A stretch of 64,000 nt of DNA from Subsaxibacter sp. CAU 1640 (GCF_023156585.1 NZ_JALNMI010000004.1:94307-158306); one strand, 5' to 3'; positions 53,068 to 62,908 are shown, counted from the first letter of the stretch. Numbers and translations are program-made. The notes: generated from the sequence alone by a model not told the origin.

Positions 53068-53634
53068 TTATTCTTTAATTCGCTCTTTGTAAGTACCCTT
53101 TTCTGTCTCAATTTTAATCTTGTCTCCTTCGTTAATAAACAAAGGCACATTGACTTCTGCTCCAGTTTCTACAGTAGCTGGCTTTGTAGCATTCGTTGCT
53201 GTATTACCTTTAACTCCTGGTTCTGTAGCAGTTACTTCCAAAATAACCGTTGCAGGCATCTCAACTGAAAGAGGCATATTATCTTCAGTATTGATTAAAA
53301 TAGTTACTACCTCACCTTCTTTCATTAAGTCTGGACGGTCCAACGCAGCTTCTGTTAAACGAATTTGAGTATAATCTTCTGTATTCATAAAATGGTAAAA
53401 CTCACCATCATTGTACAAAAATTGAAACTTATGTGTTTCTACCCTTACATCTTCAATTTTGTGTCCAGCAGAAAATGTATTATCCAATACTTTTCCGTTG
53501 GTCACACTTTTCATTTTTGTTCTTACGAACGCAGGACCTTTTCCTGGTTTAACGTGTAAAAACTCGATAATTTTATAAATATCATTATTATATCTGATGC
53601 ATAATCCGTTTCTAATGTCTGATGTACTTGCCAT
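53068..53634 (-). CDS. efp: Elongation factor P
   Basis: 188 residues from ATG 53632-53634 (four codons after the longest possible start). KOW-like N-terminal domain with KPGKGPAFVRTK, whose Lys in P-G-K-G-P sits where EF-P is modified, then two OB-like domains. Relieves ribosome stalling at proline runs. A hairpin (CCCAC-GAAA-GTGGG) lies right upstream. The LpxD-like gene follows by 6 bp. Confidence 0.96.
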   Translation of the reverse strand: MASTSDIRNGLCIRYNNDIYKIIEFLHVKPGKGPAFVRTKMKSVTNGKVLDNTFSAGHKIEDVRVETHKFQFLYNDGEFYHFMNTEDYTQIRLTEAALDRPDLMKEGEVVTILINTEDNMPLSVEMPATVILEVTATEPGVKGNTATNATKPATVETGAEVNVPLFINEGDKIKIETEKGTYKERIKE

Positions 53635-53640
53635 AATATT

Positions 53641-53655
53641 GCCCACGAAAGTGGG
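53641..53655. other. Hairpin just upstream of efp
   Basis: Perfect 5-bp stem CCCAC / GTGGG with loop GAAA, lying 7-21 bp before the efp start. It could affect translation of efp or be chance; no T tract on the minus strand. Confidence 0.3.
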
Positions 53656-53686
53656 TTTCTTTTATTTGTTAATATTTAGTTTTTCA

Positions 53687-53714
53687 ATCGCTTCTCGACT
53701 CCTCTCGAAGTGAC
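53687..53714. repeat. Candidate dispersed palindromic (REP-like) element
   Basis: CTTCTCGACTCCTCTCGAAG (20 bases) and a short flank resemble the CGAG-rich palindromic repeats scattered in Bacteroidota genomes. It is a partial palindrome in the gap before efp. I recall the motif from other genomes; only one copy is seen here. Confidence 0.3.
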
Positions 53715-53744
53715 AGTATTTATTTATTTTTTAGTATTCAAAAT

Positions 53745-54530
53745 TCAATTTGATTTAAAATATCCTTTCATAATTCCTCTATGAGAATTTTTGATGAATT
53801 GAAGAATTTCATCACGCTCTGGAGTTGCTTCCATTTCGGCTTCGATAATTTCTGAAGCTTGGGTATTATTGTAATTTTTTTGATAAAGAATACGATAGAT
53901 GTCTTGTACCTCTCTGATTTTTTCAGATGAAAATCCTCTTCGTCTTAATCCTACGGAATTGATTCCAACATAGGATAAAGGCTCACGTGCTGCCTTCACA
54001 TAAGGTGGAACATCTTTACGAACCAAGGATCCACCAGTTACAAATGCATGATTTCCAATGGAACAAAATTGATGCACTGCTGTCATTCCCGCCAATACAA
54101 CGTAGTCGCCAACCGTGATATGCCCTGCAAGTGTGCTATTGTTTGAAAAAATGCAGTTGTTTCCAACGATACAGTCGTGTGCTACATGACAATAGGCCAT
54201 AATTAGGCAATTGTTTCCAATGACGGTTTTCATTCTATCAGTCGTACCTCTATTGATAGTAACACATTCTCTAATGGTCACATTGTCGCCAATTTCAGTA
54301 GTGGTATCTTCATCATTATATTTAAGATCCTGTGGAACTGCCGAAATAACTGAACCAGGAAAAATATTGCAATTTTTCCCAATACGAGCACCTTCCATAA
54401 TTGTGACGTTACTGCCTATCCATGTTCCTTCACCAATTGTCACATTGTTATAAATAGTTGTGAAAGGTTCTATAACGACATTCTTTGCAATTTTAGCACC
54501 TGGATGCACGTAAGCTAATGGTTGATTCAT
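53745..54530 (-). CDS. lpxA: UDP-N-acetylglucosamine acyltransferase
   Basis: 261 residues, normal length. Left-handed beta-helix of hexapeptide repeats (for example VHPGAKIAKNVVIEPFT, IGEGTWIGSNVTIMEGARIG), with AYCHVAHDCIVGNNCIF holding the catalytic His, and a C-terminal helical bundle (RGFSSEKIREVQDIYRILYQ). First acyl transfer of lipid A synthesis, cytoplasmic. Downstream of lpxC-fabZ in the same transcript (10 bp). Confidence 0.96.
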   Translation of the reverse strand: MNQPLAYVHPGAKIAKNVVIEPFTTIYNNVTIGEGTWIGSNVTIMEGARIGKNCNIFPGSVISAVPQDLKYNDEDTTTEIGDNVTIRECVTINRGTTDRMKTVIGNNCLIMAYCHVAHDCIVGNNCIFSNNSTLAGHITVGDYVVLAGMTAVHQFCSIGNHAFVTGGSLVRKDVPPYVKAAREPLSYVGINSVGLRRRGFSSEKIREVQDIYRILYQKNYNNTQASEIIEAEMEATPERDEILQFIKNSHRGIMKGYFKSN

Positions 54531-54540
54531 TTCTTCTTGA

Positions 54541-55947
54541 TTATTTTACTTTTGAAATTTGCGCCATTAATTCAGCTTCTGCACATAGTTTTCCATTGGC
54601 ATACGCATATCCTTGCATATGGCAAATACCACGACGTATAGGTGTAATTAAGTCACATTTAAAAATTAGGGTATCACCTGGAACTACCTTCTGTTTGAAT
54701 TTAACATTATCTATCTTCATAAAAAATGTCAGATAATTTTCTGGATCTGGAACAGTGCTCAAAACCAAAATTCCACCTGTTTGCGCCATTGCTTCTACAA
54801 TTAAAACGCCTGGCATAACTGGTGCTCCTGGAAAATGTCCTGCGAAAAACGGTTCATTCATGGTGACGTTCTTCATACCTATAACACCAGAATCTGTAAG
54901 TTCAAAGATTTTATCAATCAATAAAAATGGTTGTCTATGTGGCAGCATCTCCATGATTTTGTTCACGTCCATCAATGGCTCTTGATTCAAATCGATATTA
55001 GGAACATTGTTGCGTCGCTCATTCTTGATGAGTTTTGACATTTTTTTCGCGAACTGCGTATTGATATAATGGCCTGGCTTGTTGGCAATGACTTTTCCTT
55101 TAAGTCGCACACCAACCAATGACAAGTCTCCTATGACATCCAGTAGTTTGTGTCTTGCAGCCTCATTTGGATAATGAAGCGTCAAATTATCGAGAATACC
55201 GTTTGGTTTTACAGCAATGGAATCTTTTTTGAAAGCCACTCTCAACTTTTCCATGGTTTCGGGTGACAATTCCTTATCAACATATACAATGGCATTGTTT
55301 AAGTCACCGCCTTTTATCAAACCATTCTCCAAAAGCATCTCAATTTCATGCAAAAAGCTGAAAGTCCTAGCATTTGAAATATCTTCTTTGAAATCTCCAA
55401 TATGGTTTAATGTGGCATTTTGTGTTCCTAACACTTTAGTACCAAAATCGACCATTGTGGTCACCTGATATTCTTTTGCAGGCATGATGACAATTTCACT
55501 TCCTGAATCTTCGTCAATATAAGATACCACATCTGTAACTACATACTCTTCTCTAAACTCTTTTTGTTCTTCAATTCCAGCTTTTTGAAGTGCTTCGACA
55601 AAAAATTTGGAAGAACCATCCATAATTGGTGGCTCTGAAGCATCCAACTCAATAACAGCATTGTCAATATCCATTCCTACCAAGGCGGCCAATACATGTT
55701 CAGAAGTTTGAATGGTCACACCATTTTTTTCCAGACAAGTGCCCCGTTGTGTATTGGTCACAAAATTTGCATCAGCTTCAATCACAGGACTTCCTTCCAA
55801 GTCTATTCGTTTAAAGGCAAACCCAAAATTTTCCGGAGCCGGCTTAAATGTTAAGGTTACATTCTTGCCTGTGTGCAAACCAACACCTGTCAAGGACACA
55901 TCATTTTTTATGGTCCTCTGCTTTATTTCTGTTTTAACTATTGCCAT
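54541..55947 (-). CDS. lpxC/fabZ: Bifunctional LpxC deacetylase / FabZ dehydratase
   Basis: 468 residues, the LpxC-FabZ fusion usual in Bacteroidota. LpxC part (1-about 310): [33 protein letters not shown] (first zinc His), and a second metal part including [12 protein letters not shown]. FabZ part (about 320-468): [23 protein letters not shown] with catalytic His and [20 protein letters not shown] with Glu. LpxC deacetylates the lipid A precursor; FabZ dehydrates 3-hydroxyacyl-ACP. The start overlaps the lpxD stop by 14 bp, so the pair is coupled. Confidence 0.96.
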   Translation of the reverse strand: MAIVKTEIKQRTIKNDVSLTGVGLHTGKNVTLTFKPAPENFGFAFKRIDLEGSPVIEADANFVTNTQRGTCLEKNGVTIQTSEHVLAALVGMDIDNAVIELDASEPPIMDGSSKFFVEALQKAGIEEQKEFREEYVVTDVVSYIDEDSGSEIVIMPAKEYQVTTMVDFGTKVLGTQNATLNHIGDFKEDISNARTFSFLHEIEMLLENGLIKGGDLNNAIVYVDKELSPETMEKLRVAFKKDSIAVKPNGILDNLTLHYPNEAARHKLLDVIGDLSLVGVRLKGKVIANKPGHYINTQFAKKMSKLIKNERRNNVPNIDLNQEPLMDVNKIMEMLPHRQPFLLIDKIFELTDSGVIGMKNVTMNEPFFAGHFPGAPVMPGVLIVEAMAQTGGILVLSTVPDPENYLTFFMKIDNVKFKQKVVPGDTLIFKCDLITPIRRGICHMQGYAYANGKLCAEAELMAQISKVK

Positions 55948-56962
55948 TTACTTTTTTATCAATTTCATTTATTTCTCTCATAATTTTTGGAAGATTCTTA
56001 AAATAGACATATGACTTATTGAAATCGCCATATGCCAATGCTGGTGAACCTTGCAACACCTCATTATCTTTTACGTTTCTACCAATACCCGATTGAGCCT
56101 GAATCTTCACATTATTTCCAATGGTTATATGCCCCACTATACCGACCTGACCACCAATAATACAGCTTTCTCCTATTTTTGTTGAACCTGCAACTCCTGT
56201 TTGTGCGGCAATTACAGTATTTCTTCCAATTTCAACGTTGTGTGCAATTTGTATCTGATTATCCAGCTTAACACCTCTTCTAATAATTGTTGATCCTAAA
56301 GTGGCCCTATCAATAGTAGTCGCTGCCCCTATATCCACATAATCTTCCAAAATGACGTTTCCTGTTTGAGGAACTTTGGAATATTCTCCCTTTTCATCTG
56401 GAGTGAATCCAAATCCGTCTGCACCAATAATGGCACCGGAATTGATAACACAATGGGCTCCAACTATGCACTCAGAGTACACTTTTGCACCTGCAAACAG
56501 AATGGTATTTTCTTTAATGGTAACATTATCTCCAATATAACAGTTTGGAAATATTTTGACATTGTCTCCTATTTTGACATTTTCACCGATGTAAGTGAAA
56601 GCACCGACATAAATATTCTCGCCAAGTGTTGTCGAATCAGCAATAAAAGAAGGCTGCTCAATGCCACTTTTATTCATCTTAATTTGATTGTAATATTCCA
56701 ATAACTTTGAAAAGGATTTGTATGCGTCATCAACCTTGATAAGTGTCGTCGAAAGTCCATTTTCTGCTTCAAATGTCTTGTTGACTATCGTAATGGAAGC
56801 TTTTGTTGAATAGATGTAAGATTTGTATTTAGGATTTGCCAAAAAGGTCAAAGAGCCCTCGGTTCCTTCTTCAATTTTAGACAGTTTTGAAACTTCAACA
56901 TCGGGATTTCCGACAATATCACCTTCCAGAATGCCTGCTATTTGTGTGGCTGTAAATTTCAT
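55934..56962 (-). CDS. lpxD: UDP-3-O-acylglucosamine N-acyltransferase
   Basis: 342 residues from ATG 56960-56962 (TTG 56971 is less likely). N-terminal uridine-binding domain (about 1-100) starting [17 protein letters not shown], then the beta-helix (about 105-300; [20 protein letters not shown] and so on) with the catalytic His in IAHNVEIG, and a C-terminal helix. Third step of lipid A synthesis. First gene of the lpx cluster, followed by lpxC-fabZ with a 14 bp overlap. Confidence 0.96.
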   Translation of the reverse strand: MKFTATQIAGILEGDIVGNPDVEVSKLSKIEEGTEGSLTFLANPKYKSYIYSTKASITIVNKTFEAENGLSTTLIKVDDAYKSFSKLLEYYNQIKMNKSGIEQPSFIADSTTLGENIYVGAFTYIGENVKIGDNVKIFPNCYIGDNVTIKENTILFAGAKVYSECIVGAHCVINSGAIIGADGFGFTPDEKGEYSKVPQTGNVILEDYVDIGAATTIDRATLGSTIIRRGVKLDNQIQIAHNVEIGRNTVIAAQTGVAGSTKIGESCIIGGQVGIVGHITIGNNVKIQAQSGIGRNVKDNEVLQGSPALAYGDFNKSYVYFKNLPKIMREINEIDKKVNGNS

Positions 56963-57082
56963 TAAACGCAAAAATAGAAAAAATGTCGCATATTTTGTTG
57001 ATTGACCTAAACTAGTTTATCAGCATGTTATTAGCATGCAGGACGAGTATGTTGCATCAATTGTTACAATGAAAACAAAATA

Positions 57083-58303
57083 TCACTTTGGGTAGCAGAG
57101 ATAATACTTTGTGACTGGCTCTGACAGTGCTTTCAAGTTCAATTGGTCGGAAGCTTTCACAATATCATGAATTTTTCCGGTTTTAAGTAGAATGTTAATT
57201 TGTTGTGCGTCGTGCTGATAAGCTTGGTTTGAAATTTCTCCCATAAACACAAAGTAATCAGCTTCATATCTTGAAATCTTATAGTTGTCCATCAACTTTT
57301 TAAGATGTTTTTCTTTAGATTCAGGCTTAATGGTTTTGTTTTTCAACTTTATCTTTAACAAATCTCTATTGATAATCATTTCAGAGAGATTCTTCAACAC
57401 AAAATCTTCACAAGATTGCCATTCTTTCATTGCAGAAATGATATCATAATCATCCAACTTCGAAAATTTTTCTAAAGTTTGCTCGTTGAAATTTTCAACT
57501 GAAATGTCATTATTGAGGAAATATGAGAGTGCTGTATTAGCAGGCAGCTTCTGTCCTTTTTTGGTCAATTCTTTGGCTCGCTTCAACATTCGCATCAGAA
57601 GTTGTTCGGCTGCCAAGCTCGTTTTGTGCAAATAAACTTGCCAATACATCAATCGTCTTGCAACGAGGAATTTTTCTACACTATAAATACCTTTTTCTTC
57701 AATTACCAGCTCATCATTCTTAACATTCAACATCGTGATAATACGTTCACTATTGATATTTCCTTCTGCTACACCTGTATAAAAACTGTCTCGCTTCAAA
57801 TAATCGGCTCGGTCCATATCCAATTGGCTAGATATCAATTGACACATAAATCTACGAGGATATTTGCACTTGAAAATTTCTATGGCAAGCGTTAAACTTC
57901 CGTTAAATTCAAGGTTTAATTGCTCCATAAATTTGAGCGAAATTGCCTCATGCGAAACGCCATTTACAATACTATGTTCCATGGCGTGACTGAACGGTCC
58001 ATGACCAATATCGTGCAATAAAATAGCAACGTATAATGCATTTTCTTCATCTTCTGAAATCGCAACTCCTTTAAAACGAAGCACATTGACCGCTTTTTGC
58101 ATCAAATGCATACATCCAAGTGCATGATGAAAACGCGTATGATGCGCTCCTGGATACACCAAATAGGACATGCCCATTTGCGAAATTCTTCGCAATCTTT
58201 GAAAGTATCGATGCTCAATCAGTTCAAAAATCAATGCATTCGGAATGGTAATAAATCCGTAAATTGGGTCGTTAAATATTTTGAGTTTGTTACTTGATTT
58301 CAA
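57083..58303 (-). CDS. HD-domain phosphohydrolase (dGTPase-like)
   Basis: 406 residues. HD-domain metal site: YPGAHHTRFHHALGCMHL and LLHDIGHGPFSHAMEHSIV, giving H...HD plus a later Asp in QLDMDRADYLKRD. A C-terminal helical region of about 200 residues. Sequence resembles the dNTP triphosphohydrolase/SAMHD1-like HD family; the substrate is inferred, not shown. Divergent from porX. Confidence 0.87.
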   Translation of the reverse strand: MKSSNKLKIFNDPIYGFITIPNALIFELIEHRYFQRLRRISQMGMSYLVYPGAHHTRFHHALGCMHLMQKAVNVLRFKGVAISEDEENALYVAILLHDIGHGPFSHAMEHSIVNGVSHEAISLKFMEQLNLEFNGSLTLAIEIFKCKYPRRFMCQLISSQLDMDRADYLKRDSFYTGVAEGNINSERIITMLNVKNDELVIEEKGIYSVEKFLVARRLMYWQVYLHKTSLAAEQLLMRMLKRAKELTKKGQKLPANTALSYFLNNDISVENFNEQTLEKFSKLDDYDIISAMKEWQSCEDFVLKNLSEMIINRDLLKIKLKNKTIKPESKEKHLKKLMDNYKISRYEADYFVFMGEISNQAYQHDAQQINILLKTGKIHDIVKASDQLNLKALSEPVTKYYLCYPK

Positions 58304-58339
58304 ACGAGAAAATTTACATTAAACTTTAAACAAATATAC

Positions 58340-59893
58340 ATGAACACTATAAATATTCTTTGGGTTGACGATGAAATTGATTTACTAAAACCTCATATTC
58401 TTTTTTTAGAACAAAAACAATACAAGGTTACCACCTGTAAAAGTGGCACGGAAGCCATTGAAGTGATTGATGACAACAATTTTGACATTGTGTTTCTTGA
58501 TGAAAATATGCCTGGACTGACAGGTTTGGAAACACTAAATGAAATCAAGGAAAAACGTGCCAACCTTCCTGTGGTGATGATTACAAAAAGTGAGGAAGAA
58601 TATATCATGGAAGAAGCCATTGGAAATAAAATTGCTGATTACTTGATAAAACCTGTTAATCCCAATCAAATTTTGTTAAGTCTGAAGAAAAACCTTGACC
58701 ATTCTAGGTTAGTATCTGAAAAAACCACCTCAAATTACCAACAGGAATTCAGAAAAATAGCCATGGATCTTTCAATGGTGAACAGTTATGACGAATGGGC
58801 TGAATTGTATCAAAAGCTCATCTATTGGGAATTGCAGCTTGAAGATATAGAAGATGTTGGCATGACCGAAATACTCGAATCACAAAAGAATGAAGCCAAT
58901 CTTCAGTTTGGTAAATTTATTGAGAAAAATTATGAAGACTGGTTTGATGATGGCGCAGATGCTCCGACGATGTCGCATAAACTTTTTAAAGATAAAGTTG
59001 TTCCAGAATTGAGCGATAAACAGCCTACTTTATTTATTGTCATCGATAATTTGCGTTATGACCAATGGAAAGCCTTTGAGCCTGTGGTAAATAATTATTA
59101 CAAAAAGATTTCAGAAAAACCATTTTACAGTATCCTACCTACAGCCACACAATACGCAAGAAATGCTATTTTTTCAGGATTGATGCCAAGTGATATGGAA
59201 AAGAAATATCCTCAATATTGGAAAAATGATACTGACGACGGAGGAAAAAATCTGCACGAAGAGGACTTTTTACAAGCCCAGCTAAAACGGTTAGGATTAC
59301 AAAATCTGAAGACTGAATACCACAAAATAACCAACTTAAAACAGGGGAAAAAGCTTGTTGAGAATTTCAGATCTTTGAAAGACAATAACCTTACGGTTGT
59401 AGTCTATAATTTTGTAGATATGCTCTCACATTCCAAAACAGAAATGGAAGTAGTGAAAGAACTAGCATCAAACGACAAAGCTTACCGTTCCCTCACTGTG
59501 AGTTGGTTCAAGAACTCACCACTACTTGAGATGATTCAGCAAGCACAACAATTAGGATTTAAATTGATCCTTACTACCGATCACGGAACCATCAATGTCA
59601 AGAATCCTTCAAAAGTGATTGGAGATAGAGACACCAGCTTAAATCTTCGTTACAAGACAGGACGAAGTCTCACTTATGAAGAAAAAGATGTTTTGGTGGC
59701 AAAAGATCCAAAATCCATTCATTTGCCATCCATCACAATGAGTAGCTCGTTTATTTTTGCGAAAGGAGATTTGTTTTTGGCTTATCCCAACAACTTTAAC
59801 CATTATGTAAGTTATTATAGAAATACCTATCAACATGGTGGTGTTTCATTGGAAGAAATGGTCATTCCATTTGTTGTTTTGAATCCAAAATAA
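58340..59893 (+). CDS. porX: PorX-type response regulator with PglZ domain (T9SS regulator)
   Basis: 517 residues. Receiver domain (1-about 120) with phospho-acceptor Asp54 in FDIVFLDENMPG and the Lys in YLIKPVNP. The C-terminal PglZ/alkaline-phosphatase-like domain (about 180-515) has IVIDNLRYDQWKAF, SILPTATQYARNAIFSGLMP and LILTTDHGTINV. This is the architecture of PorX, which with the kinase PorY and a sigma factor controls type IX secretion. T9SS cargo with matching C-terminal domains lies at 26014 and 62938. The partner kinase is not in the window. Confidence 0.92.
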   Translation: MNTINILWVDDEIDLLKPHILFLEQKQYKVTTCKSGTEAIEVIDDNNFDIVFLDENMPGLTGLETLNEIKEKRANLPVVMITKSEEEYIMEEAIGNKIADYLIKPVNPNQILLSLKKNLDHSRLVSEKTTSNYQQEFRKIAMDLSMVNSYDEWAELYQKLIYWELQLEDIEDVGMTEILESQKNEANLQFGKFIEKNYEDWFDDGADAPTMSHKLFKDKVVPELSDKQPTLFIVIDNLRYDQWKAFEPVVNNYYKKISEKPFYSILPTATQYARNAIFSGLMPSDMEKKYPQYWKNDTDDGGKNLHEEDFLQAQLKRLGLQNLKTEYHKITNLKQGKKLVENFRSLKDNNLTVVVYNFVDMLSHSKTEMEVVKELASNDKAYRSLTVSWFKNSPLLEMIQQAQQLGFKLILTTDHGTINVKNPSKVIGDRDTSLNLRYKTGRSLTYEEKDVLVAKDPKSIHLPSITMSSSFIFAKGDLFLAYPNNFNHYVSYYRNTYQHGGVSLEEMVIPFVVLNPK

Positions 59894-59974
59894 TCCTTGA
59901 AACGCAAAAAAATCCGTTGAAATACATATTTTTTTAGTTTTTCTCAAAATTTATTCTTATTATTGTCGCAGAAA

Positions 59975-60448
59975 ATGTTAGAAATGCATAAATCTGTCGA
60001 GTTTCAGTATCAACTTGGTGACATTGAATTAATTACAAAACAAGTCTTGGATGCCTTAACTTCAAAAAATATTCTTCTTTTTGGAAGTATGGGAGTTGGC
60101 AAAACAACTTTTGTAAGTGCACTTTTAAAAATTCTTGGGAGCCATGACGATGCAAGCAGTCCGACATTTTCAATAGTAAATGAGTATGAGTTGCCAAATG
60201 ATATGATGTATCATTTTGACATGTATAGAATAAAAGATGAAGATGAAGCTTTACAGTTTGGTTTTGAAGATTATTTGTCTTCAAATCATTGGATAGTTAT
60301 TGAGTGGCCAGAAAGGATACCAAATTTACTTCCAGAAAATGCGGAAATCATCGAAATTATTTTAAATAGCGACTATACTAGAACCCTCAAATTGAATAAT
60401 AAAATAGACTTAACTAATAAAAATATGGCAAAAAACTGCATCAACTGA
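59975..60448 (+). CDS. tsaE: tRNA threonylcarbamoyladenosine synthesis ATPase
   Basis: 157 residues from ATG 59975 (an in-frame TTG lies at 59963). The Walker A GSMGVGKTT (about 40-48) and the TsaE blocks SSPTFSIVNEYEL, YHFDMYRIKDEDEALQFGFEDYL and VIEWPERIP are all present. Known role: ATPase subunit of the TsaBDE complex that makes t6A37 of ANN-reading tRNAs. The C-terminal tail after EIIL is about 15 residues longer than usual. Follows porX by about 80 bp. Confidence 0.94.
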   Translation: MLEMHKSVEFQYQLGDIELITKQVLDALTSKNILLFGSMGVGKTTFVSALLKILGSHDDASSPTFSIVNEYELPNDMMYHFDMYRIKDEDEALQFGFEDYLSSNHWIVIEWPERIPNLLPENAEIIEIILNSDYTRTLKLNNKIDLTNKNMAKNCIN

Positions 60449-60573
60449 AAAAATCAGTAATAGCCCTCCAATAAAGGCTTTCCGAAAGGATTTACGGAAA
60501 AACCGTAACAATTCAAGGACTGTTTCAATAAACTTTAACATTTGCTTATAATAATAGGTAAAGGTGTTAATGT

Positions 60574-60581
60574 TACTTTTG
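60574..60581 (+). promoter_or_regulatory. -7 promoter element before the exported micro-protein
   Basis: TACTTTTG matches the Bacteroidota -7 consensus TAnnTTTG exactly, 32 bp before the ATG at 60614. No clean -33 TTG at 19-21 nt spacing, so this rests on the -7 element alone. Confidence 0.4.
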
Positions 60582-60613
60582 AATCATAATTAATTAATTA
60601 AATCCCTTGAATT

Positions 60614-60757
60614 ATGAAAACTAAAAAGTACATCGTCGCGATTGCTTTGTTCGGAGGAATGTTATTTGCAGCTTCTGCTACAAATTTAATTGACCTAAAT
60701 GGACAAGGAACAACACAAATTGAAAGAGCATCTATTAAAATCCCTGCGGGAGGATAA
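60614..60757 (+). CDS. Exported micro-protein, 47 residues
   Basis: ATG 60614, stop TAA 60755-60757. A clear signal peptide: KTKK then YIVAIALFGGMLFAASA, cleavage near A-T. The mature part is about 25 residues (NLIDLNGQGTTQIE ... KIPAGG). Small exported peptides of this style precede membrane or alanine-dehydrogenase genes in relatives I recall, but I have no proof here. Its last 59 bases overlap the next ORF out of frame. Function unknown. Confidence 0.65.
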   Translation: MKTKKYIVAIALFGGMLFAASATNLIDLNGQGTTQIERASIKIPAGG

Positions 60758-61250
60758 AAAAGTTCTAAAAAAACAATTTATTTTAGGGAGTGTGTTGGCT
60801 ATTTTTATAGCGACATCTCCCTTTTTGTTTTATTTATACGAGTATGTTCCAGAATCAAAAGTATGGGACACCTTTCTATTTACTTACAATAGTGGGTATT
60901 TTGAAAACACTAAAACTGCCATGTGGATGTTAACTGGCAAAGTCGTTCCCTTAATCTTTTTAATTATTTGGTTTTTCACTTGTCGTCAATGGTGGTATCA
61001 TTCATTGTTAGTTCCAATAATTATGTATGTATATCAGATTGCCGTTGCTATTAAACAAGATACAACATTAGACGAGTTCGATTTAATATATATGGTTCCT
61101 ATAATGGCATTAATTGTTCCATCCATTTATTTAATTCGTGCAAGGGTCTTCAATAAACTTAATGATGCCAACAAGACATTTGAAGAACTTGAAGAAGAGT
61201 TTATGATTAAACCAACAACCTTTTGGGGTAAGGTCAAACAATATTTTTAA
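60699..61250 (+). CDS. Four-helix membrane protein overlapping the micro-protein
   Basis: 183 residues. A highly charged N-terminus (MDKEQHKLKEHLLKSLREDK, residues 1-20) is followed by helices at about 27-48, 78-95, 102-120 and 128-148, and a charged C-terminus with FEELEEEF. The ATG at 60699 lies inside the upstream micro-ORF, in another frame. Starts further downstream (GTG/TTG near 60791) would remove only the charged leader. Likely inner membrane; not recognised. Alanine dehydrogenase begins 63 bp downstream. Confidence 0.75.
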   Translation: MDKEQHKLKEHLLKSLREDKKVLKKQFILGSVLAIFIATSPFLFYLYEYVPESKVWDTFLFTYNSGYFENTKTAMWMLTGKVVPLIFLIIWFFTCRQWWYHSLLVPIIMYVYQIAVAIKQDTTLDEFDLIYMVPIMALIVPSIYLIRARVFNKLNDANKTFEELEEEFMIKPTTFWGKVKQYF

Positions 61251-61313
61251 TTTTATATTTCAATAACTTCAATTGAATAATTATTTGTAATTTGAGTCCT
61301 CAATTTGATCTCA

Positions 61314-62513
61314 ATGAGCAAACAATTATCCCCTTTTACCAAAGCACAATTAATTCCGCAGGAAGAAACGTTGGAGATCTTCAAAAAACGAGGCGATTTA
61401 TTTATTGGTATTCCTAAAGAGACCTATTTTCAAGAAAAACGAGTTTGTTTGACTCCTGATGCGGTCTCTGCTTTAGTCACAAATGGACATAGGGTTTTAA
61501 TAGAATCTGGTGCAGGTGATGGTGCTAATTTCAAAGATAAACAATACAGTGATGCTGGAGCAGAGGTCACTAGAGATACTGCCAAAGTTTTTTCCTGCCC
61601 TATCATTTTAAAGGTTGAACCACCTTCATTGGATGAAATCAAATTGATAAATCCACAAACCTTACTAATTTCAGCACTTCAACTCAAAACCCAAAACAAA
61701 AAATACTTTGAAGCATTAGCCTCTAAACGTATTACGGCATTGGCATTTGAATTTATTAAAGATGAAGATGGTGCTTATCCGGCGGTAAGAGCGTTAAGCG
61801 AAATTGCAGGTACCGCCTCCATTCTTATTGCTTCAGAGCTGCTCTCAAATATCAACGGCGGAAATGGATTGATGTTTGGAAATATCAGCGGAGTACCTCC
61901 TACAGAAGTTGTAATTATAGGCGCGGGTACAGTCGGGGAGTTTGCAGCCCGTTCAGCTATTGGACTTGGAGCGAATGTCAAGATTTTTGACAATAATATT
62001 AGTAAGCTTCGAACAGTTCAATCCAATCTTGGACAAACTTTATATACTTCCACGCTTCAGCCTAAAAATCTTATCAAAGCTCTTAAACGATGTGATGTTG
62101 CTATTGGAGCTGTAAGAGGCACCAATAGAGCACCCATTGTAGTTACCGAAGATATGGTTAATACAATGAAGGCAGGAGCTGTAGTAATTGATGTGAGTAT
62201 TGACATGGGTGGTTGTTTTGAAACCAGTGACGTCACAACCCATGATCGACCCACTTTCGATTATAATGGTATCATTCATTATTGCGTTCCCAACATTCCT
62301 GCACGTTATTCACGCTCTGCTTCAGTTTCCATCAGCAATATATTTACACCATACTTATTAAAGGTTGCAGAAGATGGTGGCATTGAAAATGCACTACGTT
62401 TTGATAGAGGTTTAAAAAATGGATTGTACTTTTATCACGGAATTTTGACTAGTAAATCTATAGCCGATTGGTTTGATCTTAAATATTCTGATGCCAATCT
62501 TTTGATTTTCTAA
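61314..62513 (+). CDS. ald: Alanine dehydrogenase
   Basis: 399 residues from ATG 61314 (TTG 61305 ignored). N-terminal catalytic domain: FIGIPKETYFQEKRVCLTPDAVSAL (substrate Arg and Lys) and VLIESGAGDGANFKD. NAD-binding fold GAGTVGEFAARSAIGLGANVKIFDNN (about 200-225). DVSIDMGGCFETSDVTTHDRPTF and YCVPNIPARYSRSASVSISN complete the family set. Reaction: L-alanine + NAD+ to pyruvate + ammonia. Confidence 0.94.
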   Translation: MSKQLSPFTKAQLIPQEETLEIFKKRGDLFIGIPKETYFQEKRVCLTPDAVSALVTNGHRVLIESGAGDGANFKDKQYSDAGAEVTRDTAKVFSCPIILKVEPPSLDEIKLINPQTLLISALQLKTQNKKYFEALASKRITALAFEFIKDEDGAYPAVRALSEIAGTASILIASELLSNINGGNGLMFGNISGVPPTEVVIIGAGTVGEFAARSAIGLGANVKIFDNNISKLRTVQSNLGQTLYTSTLQPKNLIKALKRCDVAIGAVRGTNRAPIVVTEDMVNTMKAGAVVIDVSIDMGGCFETSDVTTHDRPTFDYNGIIHYCVPNIPARYSRSASVSISNIFTPYLLKVAEDGGIENALRFDRGLKNGLYFYHGILTSKSIADWFDLKYSDANLLIF

Positions 62514-62533
62514 ACAATTAAGTTACTTTTTAA

Positions 62534-62908
62534 ATGAAATTTATTAACCGTGTTGGGTATTATTTAGGTGGGTTTTCTGTAGGGCTTATCATTCTAGCTT
62601 TTTTTTTACAAGGAAAAAAAACATCTTGTGACTATGGACCAAATGCAAGAACCACTAAAAATATCGCCGATAAGAATAAATTGTATTCTGACGAGGTTAA
62701 AAGAATAATGACCATATACGAAATAGATACGTTGACTGTTTCAAACCTGGTAAGGTTTGGGGATGTAGACTTCTCCAGAAGCAATACAAAATTGAAGGAT
62801 TGCAAAACCTATCTTATCAACAATACCTTTAAGGAACACAAGGTGGAATTATTTGTAAAAAATTGCGATTCAATAGCGATAATTGAAAATATCACTGTAA
62901 AAAAATAG
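62534..62908 (+). CDS. DUF4258-type membrane-anchored protein
   Basis: 124 residues. One N-terminal helix (YYLGGFSVGLIILAFFL, about 8-25), a CDYGPNARTTKNI block, then a small soluble domain with FGDVDFSRSNTKLKDCKTYLI and a late Cys. The pattern matches what I know as flavobacterial DUF4258 proteins. 20 bp downstream of ald and probably cotranscribed. Stop codon lies inside the terminator stem. Confidence 0.72.
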   Translation: MKFINRVGYYLGGFSVGLIILAFFLQGKKTSCDYGPNARTTKNIADKNKLYSDEVKRIMTIYEIDTLTVSNLVRFGDVDFSRSNTKLKDCKTYLINNTFKEHKVELFVKNCDSIAIIENITVKK

